A stretch of DNA of 64,000 bases. Source: BCD1 sp965230565 (GTDB lineage: Bacteria; Bacteroidota; Bacteroidia; Chitinophagales; Saprospiraceae). The position numbers were made by a program, and so were the translations under genes. The stretch lies in assembly GCA_965230565.1 (NCBI GenBank), contig CBDDLH010000016.1, forward strand, positions 1,054,001-1,118,000. The letters are read 5' to 3'. The notes under the pieces are model-generated. The model worked only from the letters and a program-made list of their open reading frames with translations, was not told where the DNA came from and did no database searches. Shown piece after piece: positions 41,501-47,724 of the stretch; position 1 is the stretch's first letter; each line of letters begins with the position of its first letter.

Positions 41501-41677
41501 CGCTCGTTTGAAGACCGCGTTGGACTGCACTTCGTCCGCCACTTGTTCCGACAACTCTTTTGCATACTCTTCAGCATCTTTTTCTACCCTTTGTGTAGGT
41601 ATAATAAAGAGGTACTGTAGCAGTGTGACCAAGGTCATCACAACAAGGAAGAACTTCACAATTCCTTTTCCTTGCAT
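38582..41677 (-). CDS. secDF: Protein translocase subunit SecDF (fusion)
   Basis: SecDF assists Sec-dependent export using the proton gradient. The 1031-aa protein joins SecD (N-terminal transmembrane helix, LGLDLKGGMSVVLQVD near 98-113, a large periplasmic region, five helices ending near 670) to SecF (VDFKGGYSYNV, then GYSINDTVVVFDRIRE and the last helices). SecD-SecF fusion is usual in Bacteroidota. Relative to E. coli SecD, the periplasmic part is long and includes an acidic insertion (about 280-390). The gene stands alone. Confidence 0.96.
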   Translation of the reverse strand: MQGKGIVKFFLVVMTLVTLLQYLFIIPTQRVEKDAEEYAKELSEQVADEVQSNAVFKRARAEYLDSMSTQEVFKLPLLPSYTYQELKSRQLALGLDLKGGMSVVLQVDLRDFIRSLANDSKDPTFLEALEKAARAQQSEQTDFVTLFGQQYASIKSETENLAPIFQRNESMRDQVNYNTTDAEIIALLREKANETVDLTFKLLKQRIDKLGVTQPNVSLDKERDLIIVELPGIDNPERARNSLQAAAKLEFWNLYRVNDPGVVQFFVDVNEKLRAEQGLQDEEPEMQIDTITTLDTLGNEIITYDTTEVVVNTAAGPLFDVFQVNSQGSFGLAAMGLAERTKLDTLVKLLNREDIASMFPGEVMFRFDANPIDFGDDVGVDDDEDLYRLYAIKLERDGKAPLTGEHITTAGTTPDPQTGEVAVSLSMDGTGTRIWNRMTTVAANDNNREIAILLDDEVVSAPRVINPIPNGNTSITGGFTIQEANDLANILEIGKLPAETRIIQESLVGPSLGQDNINRSLKALIIGFSLVFIFMLIYYGGGGIVSIITLLLNLFFIFGALASYGTVLTLPGIAGIVLTIGMAVDANVIIYERIREELRDGKSLLMAIGDGFKHSYSAIIDANVTTILTAFVLAYFGLGPIKGFAVVLIIGVLSSLFTAVLVGRLLIDQYTKKERNMTFSTSFSKNALANLKIDWLSKRKVAYIISGVIILAGIGSFFTRGFELGVDFKGGYSYNVTFDIGEEVSAQQIRESLTTSFEGNTPIVKAVDTENTFNVVTDYLIDAVVEEDADGNIISKPEDVVMEKLYQGINGITNADIDPEQFRLPDGVGTNVTSSSKVGPTIADDIQRSAVYATIFALLLIFLYIFLRFSKWQYSLGAVAALFHDTLIVLSFFSIFHGVLPFTMEIDQAFIAAILTVIGYSINDTVVVFDRIREYFNKYTRQTKEEVINGAINSTVSRTVITSLTTLFVVAVLFVFGGASIKGFAFALLIGIIVGTYSSIFIATPVMADLTGDMKAVDKSENKSFSKAAKK

Positions 41678-41833
41678 AACGTAAAAATTTACTTTTTTAG
41701 AAATTAAAAAATAGCGTTAGATGGGTTCCCGTACGAAACCCGTTTAAAAAACTTCGCAAATATAACCCTTTTGGACAATTAACTACATGTTAATGGGAAA
41801 AAATGGAAATATGTGGTGGAAAGCGGGATGAAC

Positions 41834-41859
41834 GGCAAGGTGACACCTTTGAGATGGCC
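41834..41859 (+). repeat. Dispersed intergenic repeat, copy 1
   Basis: This is a 26-bp unit beginning GGCAAGGTGACACC and ending GATGGCC, with a second copy 201 bp downstream (42035) differing at two bases. Confidence 0.65.
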
Positions 41860-42034
41860 AGGAGTATGTCAGGTTTTTAAGAGGATTGAAGAAGGAAGTC
41901 AGGAATTTATTAGTAATAATTGAGGGGCAGAACCGCAGAACAGCAAAATGTCCAACCCCGCCTGCTGACATCGGGAGGCAGGGATCCAATGTAGAAGTTT
42001 ATATTCATTCAATTGACCTCTAAAGACTTGGGAG

Positions 42035-42060
42035 GCAAGGCGACACCTTTGCGATGGCCT
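42035..42060 (+). repeat. Dispersed intergenic repeat, copy 2
   Basis: This is the second copy of the 26-bp unit (GGCAAGGCGACACC...GATGGCC). It is followed by TGCGGGATGAAAGGTTTTGCC. The AAGGTTTTGCCTT part recurs at 23804-23816, next to a partial copy of the unit at 23836. Confidence 0.65.
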
Positions 42061-42151
42061 GCGGGATGAAAGGTTTTGCCTTAGACAGGCAAGGTGGAAA
42101 AGGAGAAAAGATCATAACTTAGCAAAGAATTTAAGCCATTATTGATTGAAT

Positions 42152-44545
42152 ATGAAAAACATCCTTATTATAACGGCTCTCTTTTTGTCCATCAACACGT
42201 GGGGACAACAGACTACACCGGAATATTCCAGAGTGAAAATCAATCTCGATGCATTCCGAACCATTGAATTACTGAATGAGATCGGAATCGCTGTGGACCA
42301 TGGGATTTTTGTAAATGGAAGACATTTCATAACCGACCTTTCCAAATATGAAATCCAACAATTATCTGAAAATGGATTCCAATTAGAGATTCTAATTGAA
42401 GATGCAGAGGCATGGTATGCCAACCCAAACCGGGAAGAAATATTCCTTCGAGGTCCAGATGATTGTCAACCTATAGATCCAATCCCGAATTATCCGATCC
42501 CGGAAAACTTTGAAATGGGCAGCATGGGCGGTTATTTCACCTGGCAGGAATTGCTGGCCATTCTGGATGAGATGAAAGCCCTTTACCCCGACCTGATTTC
42601 AGCCAAGCTTCCCATTGAAGGAGAACTTACCTTTGAAGGACGTCCAATCCACTGGGTCCGAATCTCCGACAATCCTGAAGTCGATGAGAATGAACCTGAA
42701 GTCCTTTACACCGCTCTCCACCATTCCCGTGAACCCGGGAGTCTCACCCAGCTCATCTTTTATATGTGGTACCTTTTGGAAAATTATGAGACAGACGAAC
42801 AGGTAAGGTTTTTAGTTGATGAGACGGAAATGTATTTCATACCCTGCGTCAACCCGGATGGGTATGTTTATAATGAGTTGAATAATCCGGATGGAGGCGG
42901 TTTGTGGCGAAAAAACCGTTTCATCAACGGAGATGGTTCTCATGGGGTGGATCTGAACCGGAATTATGGTTACGAATGGGGTTATGACAATGAAGGATCT
43001 TCTATCAATCCACTTTCGGAAACCTACCGGGGAACTACACCATTTTCAGAGCCTGAAACACGTGCCGTCAGAAATTTCTGCAATGAACACCAGTTTCAGT
43101 TAGCACTCAACTATCATACTCACGGAGACTTACTCGTTCATCCCTGGAGTTATTCGGATTCTTACACGCCAGACCATGAGACCTTTAATAATATGGCCAG
43201 GGCTATGAACACAGAAAATAATTACCAGGCAGGAACTACTTCTGAAACCGTCGGTTATGCTGTAAATGGGGATTCGGACGACTGGATGTACGGAGAACAA
43301 AGCTCAAAGCCCGCCATTCTGGCTTTCACACCAGAAGTGGGAGCTTCCGGAGGATTTTGGCCGACTGAAGACCAGATTATTCCCAATGCACAGAAAACCC
43401 TGTTGATGAACCTCAGAACGGCAGCCCTGGTACATAGATTTGGGATACTAAAGGATGAAAATCCTGCAGTTATTAACACATCTGCTGCCAATTTTAATTA
43501 TTCGTTACAACGGATCGGATTACAAAACGGCCCAATGGAAGTACAGCTTTCTCCAATAAGCGATAATGCCAGTATCGTTCAAGAATCTTTCTCACATGAT
43601 TTGAATACAAATGAATCAGTGGACGGGACCTTTAACATAGAACTGGACGCTGAAATTCAAAACGGCGATACCATTCAGTTTTATTTAAATCTGAATAACG
43701 GGTCCTACACCAAGGGAGATACCATTACAAAAATATTCATCAATAATGCTCCCGTTTTTTCTGACTCCGGCTCTTCGCTGGACAACTGGCAAATAGTCTC
43801 TGGAACCTGGTCTGCGACAAACACAACTTATTATTCAGCGCCAATGTCCATAACCGATTCCCCCAATGGCGTTTATGCAAATAACGTAGAAGATCATATT
43901 GTTTTACAGGAGTCTATCGAATTGGGTACCGCATTTGAGCAGGTCTTTCTGAACTTCTGGGCAAAATGGGCAATCGAGCCTGCCTATGATTATGCCCAGG
44001 TAGCTATTTCCGTTAATTCAGGTGATTTTATTCCATTGTGTGGAAGGTACTCCAAAATTGGAACAGACAATCAGGATGAGGGCAATCCTTTGTATGATGG
44101 TTTTCAGCAGGAATGGGTCGAGGAATTGATCGATATTACAGAATATGTAGCGCCCGGTGATGAAATAGACATTAGATTCTCCATGGTCTCCGACGGTTAT
44201 TTGCAGGAGGACGGTTTTTATTTCGATGAGGTCAGTCTTCTCCTTTCAGATAATTCTACTGAAAGTATCAACCAACAGAATAAGCCTATATTTTGCAACC
44301 TCTACCCTACTCCGGCAGCAGATCAATTACAGTTGGAAATATCCTCCGGAATTACGGAATCATTACCTGTGGAAATTACTTTTTTCGATGCACCGGGCAA
44401 AAATATTTTTTCAGAAAAAATTGAGCTTTCAGGCACCTTCAACAAGACCTTTGACACAAGCAACTGGCAACCAGGTTTTTACATTTGTAAAATCAGCCAT
44501 CAAAACCAGGAAACTCTAATAAAAAGAGTGATTATCACTCATTGA
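42152..44545 (+). CDS. T9SS-sorted zinc carboxypeptidase (peptidase M14)
   Basis: The start at 42152 gives MKNILIITALFLSINTWG, a signal peptide; the TTG two codons upstream is less likely. The 797-aa protein has an M14 domain with zinc ligands in ALHHSREPG (His191, Glu194) and LNYHTHGD (His322), substrate-binding VDLNRNYG, and the catalytic glutamate in FTPEVG (Glu395). A beta-sandwich region (about 530-700) with a WAKW segment follows. It ends in a T9SS type A sorting domain (CNLYPTPAAD, QPGFYICKI, then IKRVIITH). It is a secreted or surface carboxypeptidase. Confidence 0.93.
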   Translation: MKNILIITALFLSINTWGQQTTPEYSRVKINLDAFRTIELLNEIGIAVDHGIFVNGRHFITDLSKYEIQQLSENGFQLEILIEDAEAWYANPNREEIFLRGPDDCQPIDPIPNYPIPENFEMGSMGGYFTWQELLAILDEMKALYPDLISAKLPIEGELTFEGRPIHWVRISDNPEVDENEPEVLYTALHHSREPGSLTQLIFYMWYLLENYETDEQVRFLVDETEMYFIPCVNPDGYVYNELNNPDGGGLWRKNRFINGDGSHGVDLNRNYGYEWGYDNEGSSINPLSETYRGTTPFSEPETRAVRNFCNEHQFQLALNYHTHGDLLVHPWSYSDSYTPDHETFNNMARAMNTENNYQAGTTSETVGYAVNGDSDDWMYGEQSSKPAILAFTPEVGASGGFWPTEDQIIPNAQKTLLMNLRTAALVHRFGILKDENPAVINTSAANFNYSLQRIGLQNGPMEVQLSPISDNASIVQESFSHDLNTNESVDGTFNIELDAEIQNGDTIQFYLNLNNGSYTKGDTITKIFINNAPVFSDSGSSLDNWQIVSGTWSATNTTYYSAPMSITDSPNGVYANNVEDHIVLQESIELGTAFEQVFLNFWAKWAIEPAYDYAQVAISVNSGDFIPLCGRYSKIGTDNQDEGNPLYDGFQQEWVEELIDITEYVAPGDEIDIRFSMVSDGYLQEDGFYFDEVSLLLSDNSTESINQQNKPIFCNLYPTPAADQLQLEISSGITESLPVEITFFDAPGKNIFSEKIELSGTFNKTFDTSNWQPGFYICKISHQNQETLIKRVIITH

Positions 44546-44579
44546 CCAAACAAAAATTAGAACAAAACGTAAATTAATC

Positions 44580-44609
44580 TTGTTTTCAAAATATAATATG
44601 CTATCTTTG
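44580..44609 (+). promoter_or_regulatory. Bacteroidota-type promoter of tRNA-fMet
   Basis: TTG (44580-44582) and TATCTTTG (44602-44609) are separated by 19 bp. This matches the Bacteroidota consensus TTG-N19-TAnnTTTG exactly. Transcription would begin near 44616, about 46 bp before the tRNA. The leader contains a small TTCCG/CGGAA hairpin (44612-44626). Confidence 0.7.
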
Positions 44610-44661
44610 CATTCCGTTTTACGGAACATATTACTTAAAATGTTAAGTAAAACCATTATAT

Positions 44662-45056
44662 CGCGGGGTGGAGCAGTTGGTAGCTCGTCGGGCTCAAAGG
44701 AGCAGTTGACAAATTGACTAAGTTAATTAGTTTTGATCATGAGATCTACTTAATTATGATCACCGGGATGAAAATTTCGGAATTTCACTTTTGCAGGGCT
44801 GTTTCGATAGGAATATCGGAATGATCATTCGTCAAATTCGGGGAAGCCTTTAGTATGGTAATCCCGAGCCAAGCTTCCGAGCAATCGGTTGAAGGTGTAG
44901 AGACTTGACGGCGAACACCCTACCCTTTTGAATTTTCAAAAGACGGGTGAAGAGAAAGTCCAGACCACAAATTCCGGTCAAAAAGACTGGAAGCAGTGAA
45001 AACTGTAGATGGTAAGCATAACCCGAAGGTCGTTGGTTCAAGTCCAGCCCCCGCTA
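44662..45056 (+). tRNA. Initiator tRNA-fMet(CAU), interrupted by a group I intron
   Basis: Exon 1 (44662-44694) supplies the acceptor 5' strand CGCGGGG, the D arm GAGC/GCTC, the anticodon 5' stem TCGGG, and C32-U33. Exon 2 (45017-45056) supplies anticodon CAT, A37, A38, the stem CCCGA, variable loop AGGTC, the T arm GTTGG-TTCAAGT-CCAGC, the acceptor CCCCGCT and A73. Joined, they give a normal 73-nt initiator tRNA: the acceptor 1-72 position is unpaired (C1 with U72), three G-C pairs end the anticodon stem, and CCA is not encoded. Because CA occurs on both sides of the junction, the exon border could be 44694, 44695 or 44696. Only 44694/45017 gives a 5' exon ending in U and an intron ending in G. 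Confidence 0.93.
44695..45016 (+). ncRNA. Group I self-splicing intron (IC3-like) in tRNA-fMet
   Basis: The core reads in group I order. P3 is 44828-44833 with 44907-44908 and 44912-44915. P4 has CGGG 44839-44842 with CCCG 44863-44866, in the P and Q elements (GTCAAATTCGGGGAAGCC; AATCCCGAGCCAAGC). P6a is at about 44872-44895. P7 is GACTT 44902-44906 with AAGTC 44956-44960 in the R and S elements (GGTGTAGAGACTTGACGG; GAGAAAGTCCAGACC). P8 is CACCC 44916-44920 with GGGTG 44945-44949. P9 is CAGT-GAAA-ACTG 44994-45005. P2 is CGATA-GGAA-TATCG 44805-44818. The last base is G (45016). Core wording is very close to the Azoarcus tRNA-Ile intron as I recall it. About 90 extra bases lie between P1 and P2. 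No protein is encoded inside. Confidence 0.9.
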
Positions 45057-45066
45057 CTAAGATTAA

Positions 45067-45095
45067 AAGCCTGTCGCTTGCGACGGGCTTTTTTT
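45067..45095 (+). terminator. Terminator between the tRNA and the endonuclease gene
   Basis: An 11-bp stem (45067-45077 with 45080-45090, one G-T pair) with a 2-nt gap between arms is followed by seven T. It starts 11 bp after the tRNA end. The endonuclease gene must be read through it or have its own promoter. Confidence 0.8.
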
Positions 45096-45108
45096 GTTTT
45101 ACCCAAAA

Positions 45109-45540
45109 ATGAATCAAATGAATACTAAACTAAAAGGAGACATTGCTGAACAAGCTGTTACACTCAAAGCTTTGAAGTTAGGTTACGAGGTTTTAAAACC
45201 AATTGGAGATAGGTTGCCCTATGATTTGGTTTTTGACATCGATGGAAAACTTATCAAAATTCAGGTAAAAAGTGCCTGGTATGATAGCAAAAAAGACAAT
45301 TATGTTGTCGATAACCGAAGAACAAAAACCAATCGGCGTCAAATGATCCGGGAAAACTATTCCTCAGAAGATTTTGACTTTGCCATTCTTTTTATTCCAG
45401 ATCTCGAAGTTTTTTACATTATACCTGTCGATGACTTTATCAGCTTTGGGTCAGAGATTCATTTGGTGGAAGCTGAAAAACGACAAAGAAAGCCAAGGTC
45501 TTTCGAATTTCGTGAAGCATGGCCCTTGTTGTTGAGGTAA
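45109..45540 (+). CDS. PD-(D/E)XK homing endonuclease, I-Ssp6803I-like, outside the intron
   Basis: This 143-aa protein (140 aa from the second ATG at 45118) resembles the intron-associated PD-(D/E)XK endonuclease family (PDDEXK_5). Counted from 45118, Glu11 (GDIAEQA), Asp36 (LPYDLVF) and Gln49-x-Lys51 (IQVKSAWYD) fall where I-Ssp6803I has its active-site residues (Glu11, Asp36, Gln47, Lys49, from memory). A basic RRTKTNRRQ stretch follows (about 66-74), and IPVDDF near 110. I-Ssp6803I is encoded within a tRNA-fMet intron and cuts intronless tRNA-fMet genes. Here the gene begins 52 bp past exon 2, beyond a terminator. A free-standing, trans-acting homing enzyme is the leading reading. A DUF-type nuclease unrelated to homing is the alternative. 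Confidence 0.85.
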   Translation: MNQMNTKLKGDIAEQAVTLKALKLGYEVLKPIGDRLPYDLVFDIDGKLIKIQVKSAWYDSKKDNYVVDNRRTKTNRRQMIRENYSSEDFDFAILFIPDLEVFYIIPVDDFISFGSEIHLVEAEKRQRKPRSFEFREAWPLLLR

Positions 45541-45734
45541 AATATATCCAATACACCTTATTTTCCTTTTTATTCAATTTTTTAGCTAATTGTAATAGAA
45601 AAAAGTCCTGTCAATCAACGATGCCAATTCAGGAAAATTCAAATTCTCCAAAAAAATGACTAATTTGGTTGAATTATTTTCAATTGAAAATCACCCTCCC
45701 ACATTTTTTTCAGAAACTTCTAACCGGGACACCT

Positions 45735-46415
45735 ATGAGAAGATCACTTCTGCTGTATGGCTTATCCTTTCTATTAATGGCCTATTTCCTCCCCGGAGAT
45801 AAAGCATTCAACGAAGTCAATGGGACAATCATCCTTTCTGATTGCGGAAAGGTAATCGAACGAGCCACCGGGTACAATGAAGACGGGACTGAAATCATGC
45901 ATTCCGATGACCCGATGGCTCAAACATTTATGAATGTCATCATCAGTTTGCACCCCATCAGCTTTAAACCCAAATTGATCAAAACAAACAATGCTGTTTT
46001 AACCCAAAGGGAACAGACATTCATCCCTAATATCCTTCCCATAGTTGCAGGATCTAAAGTCCATTTTTTGAATGAAGATGAGTTCTTTCACAATGTGCAG
46101 TCCTATACGCCTAAATCAAGATTTAGCATAGGAAGAAGGGCACCGGGAATTTCCTATGGCTTTACCATCAAAAAAGTTGGCGTCATTGATCTCATGTGCG
46201 ATATACATTCTCATATGAATGCGAGAATCCTCTCCTTTGACACCCCCTATTTTTGCCGGATCAAAGAAGACGGAACCTATTCTCTCGATCACATTCCGGA
46301 TGGAAAGTACCGGATTGAAGTATTCCACCCCTTATGCGATAAAATCACCGATGTTGTAGACATTGATGGAAAGAGGAGTTTTTCTTTTGATTTTGACCTG
46401 ACCGTAAAACCTTAA
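45735..46415 (+). CDS. Cupredoxin-like secreted protein
   Basis: The start at 45735 gives a 226-aa protein beginning MRRSLLLYGLSFLLMAYFLPG (signal peptide or anchor); an upstream start at 45669 would add 22 non-signal residues. The plastocyanin/methylamine-utilisation-like fold is suggested by the copper-ligand pattern: His in DEFFHNVQS and Cys-x3-His-x-x-Met in LMCDIHSHMNARI. A carboxypeptidase-regulatory-like strand set (DGTYSLDHIPDGKYRIEVFHP) closes the protein. It probably binds copper in the periplasm or at the surface. The next gene begins 2 bp downstream, so they form an operon. Confidence 0.8.
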   Translation: MRRSLLLYGLSFLLMAYFLPGDKAFNEVNGTIILSDCGKVIERATGYNEDGTEIMHSDDPMAQTFMNVIISLHPISFKPKLIKTNNAVLTQREQTFIPNILPIVAGSKVHFLNEDEFFHNVQSYTPKSRFSIGRRAPGISYGFTIKKVGVIDLMCDIHSHMNARILSFDTPYFCRIKEDGTYSLDHIPDGKYRIEVFHPLCDKITDVVDIDGKRSFSFDFDLTVKP

Positions 46416-46417
46416 AG

Positions 46418-47641
46418 ATGTATCCTCTTGTTAATCTTAATAAACCTAAAACCTCCCCTCTCCCACTGCTGATATTATTTTTCATGATAGTATCCAGCTC
46501 CGCTAATGCGCAGCGTTCCATGAAGATTAAGATCCTGGCAGATATGGAGCTTTCCAGTGCAGGACCGGATTCTCACTTCTTTTTTAATGAAATAGACAAA
46601 GACTTTACCAACTGGCGATTTGGTCTATCTCAACTGAACCTCATCACCCAGATCAATATCAACAAGCAAGTCAGGATAAATTCGAGGGTTCTTGCTGAAA
46701 GGGATCATGGGAGGGAGTTTGGAAGGCTCGTCTTACCACAATTTAACTTGCAGTATTTATCCAAAGACAGGAAATACGGTCTAACCCTGGGAGCATTTAC
46801 CAACCCTTTTGGTTCATTTAACAAACACCAATTATCAACTGACAGGAATTTGATCGGTTTGCCGCTGGTCTATAGCTATTACAATAACATATCTGAAAAA
46901 CTGGGATACGTCGACGGACTTGGTGACCTGGTGAAAATTCTCATAAAAGGTGATGTCCAGTGGGGCAGAACGAATCTTTATTATGGCGGGTATACCCTTG
47001 GGGCCATGTTCAGCTGGGCCATCAAGCCCTCCAAACTGGGACTAAAGGTAGCTTTGGTCAATGGAGCTTCGAACATTCAATTTCCTTTTACAAGCCCAAT
47101 GCATCTGGGTGTAGTTTCCAGGTTAAAAATGCAACCCACTTATTTCTGGGAACAAGGTATCTCCTTCAGTCACGGCACTTTCATGCAGGAATCCCCCATT
47201 AGTGATATTTTGGAGAACCTGAGGCAATATTCTCAAACGCTCATTGGAACCGACTACAAACTGGGTATGGGGCATTTGGAATTTTCTGGAGAGATCATTT
47301 TTGCCGCTTACAAAGTTCCGGTCGTTGATTTTAGTGAAGGAGCAGTGAAAAGTGTTGAAAACCTGAACAACCTGGCCGTTTATCTCGATGCTAAATACGA
47401 GTTACCTTTTTTACAGGGAAGTTATATTGCCTACAGGATTGACCATCTGAGATTCAGTAAGATTTCGGACGGGCTTTATGAAAACTGGGATAATAATATC
47501 CTGCGAAATTCTTTGGGGATTGGTTATAATGTCACCCGAAATATTTTGGTGCGGGCATTTGTGTCCACTCAGAATGTACAGAATAAGGATTGGGGTAAAA
47601 CGCAACGAACATTTCGCCTGGTATTGACGGCTCATTATTAG
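46418..47641 (+). CDS. Outer-membrane beta-barrel protein, partner of the cupredoxin gene
   Basis: A signal peptide (ending SSSANAQ, residue 32) precedes a 375-residue chain with many alternating amphipathic strands, such as YGLTLGAFTNPFGSF and NLYYGGYTLGAMFSW, ending in VLTAHY. This is typical of an outer-membrane barrel or porin-like protein. No named family is recognised. Tight linkage to the cupredoxin-like gene (2-bp gap) suggests a shared role, perhaps electron transfer or metal handling at the outer membrane (inference). Confidence 0.75.
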   Translation: MYPLVNLNKPKTSPLPLLILFFMIVSSSANAQRSMKIKILADMELSSAGPDSHFFFNEIDKDFTNWRFGLSQLNLITQININKQVRINSRVLAERDHGREFGRLVLPQFNLQYLSKDRKYGLTLGAFTNPFGSFNKHQLSTDRNLIGLPLVYSYYNNISEKLGYVDGLGDLVKILIKGDVQWGRTNLYYGGYTLGAMFSWAIKPSKLGLKVALVNGASNIQFPFTSPMHLGVVSRLKMQPTYFWEQGISFSHGTFMQESPISDILENLRQYSQTLIGTDYKLGMGHLEFSGEIIFAAYKVPVVDFSEGAVKSVENLNNLAVYLDAKYELPFLQGSYIAYRIDHLRFSKISDGLYENWDNNILRNSLGIGYNVTRNILVRAFVSTQNVQNKDWGKTQRTFRLVLTAHY

Positions 47642-47724
47642 ATTGAACTATCATGGTATGTTTTTAGCATCAATTTCATGAATAACAAGACTTTATAGAA
47701 TATCAACTTAGAAAAAATCTTTGA

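Larger units (their letters stand above)
41678..42151. other. Intergenic region with dispersed 26-bp repeat
   Basis: No gene is supported in these 474 bp. Two 26-bp copies of GGCAAGGYGACACCTTTGMG-type sequence occur at 41834-41859 and 42035-42060, both ending in ATGGCC and differing at two positions. The word GCGGGATGAA lies just before the first copy and just after the second. A related fragment is found at 23836-23856. Confidence 0.6.

Noticed and set aside
38582..41677. Fused SecD and SecF as an assembly artefact
   Set aside because: SecDF fusion is the normal state in Bacteroidota and the frame is clean.
41783..41989. Minus-strand 68-aa ORF
   Set aside because: It lies over the dispersed intergenic repeat and has no start context or similarity that I can recognise.
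44662..45056. RNase P RNA or tmRNA at this locus
   Set aside because: GAGAAAGTCC recalls RNase P, but the flanking halves form a complete tRNA-fMet and the inner elements follow group I order, with no tmRNA reading frame.
44850..45117. Antisense ORFs over the tRNA and intron (63-65 aa, with VAGAGLEPTTFGL)
   Set aside because: They read the complement of tRNA exon 2 and the intron core. Peptides like GAGLEPTTFGL are frequent spurious calls antisense to tRNA genes.
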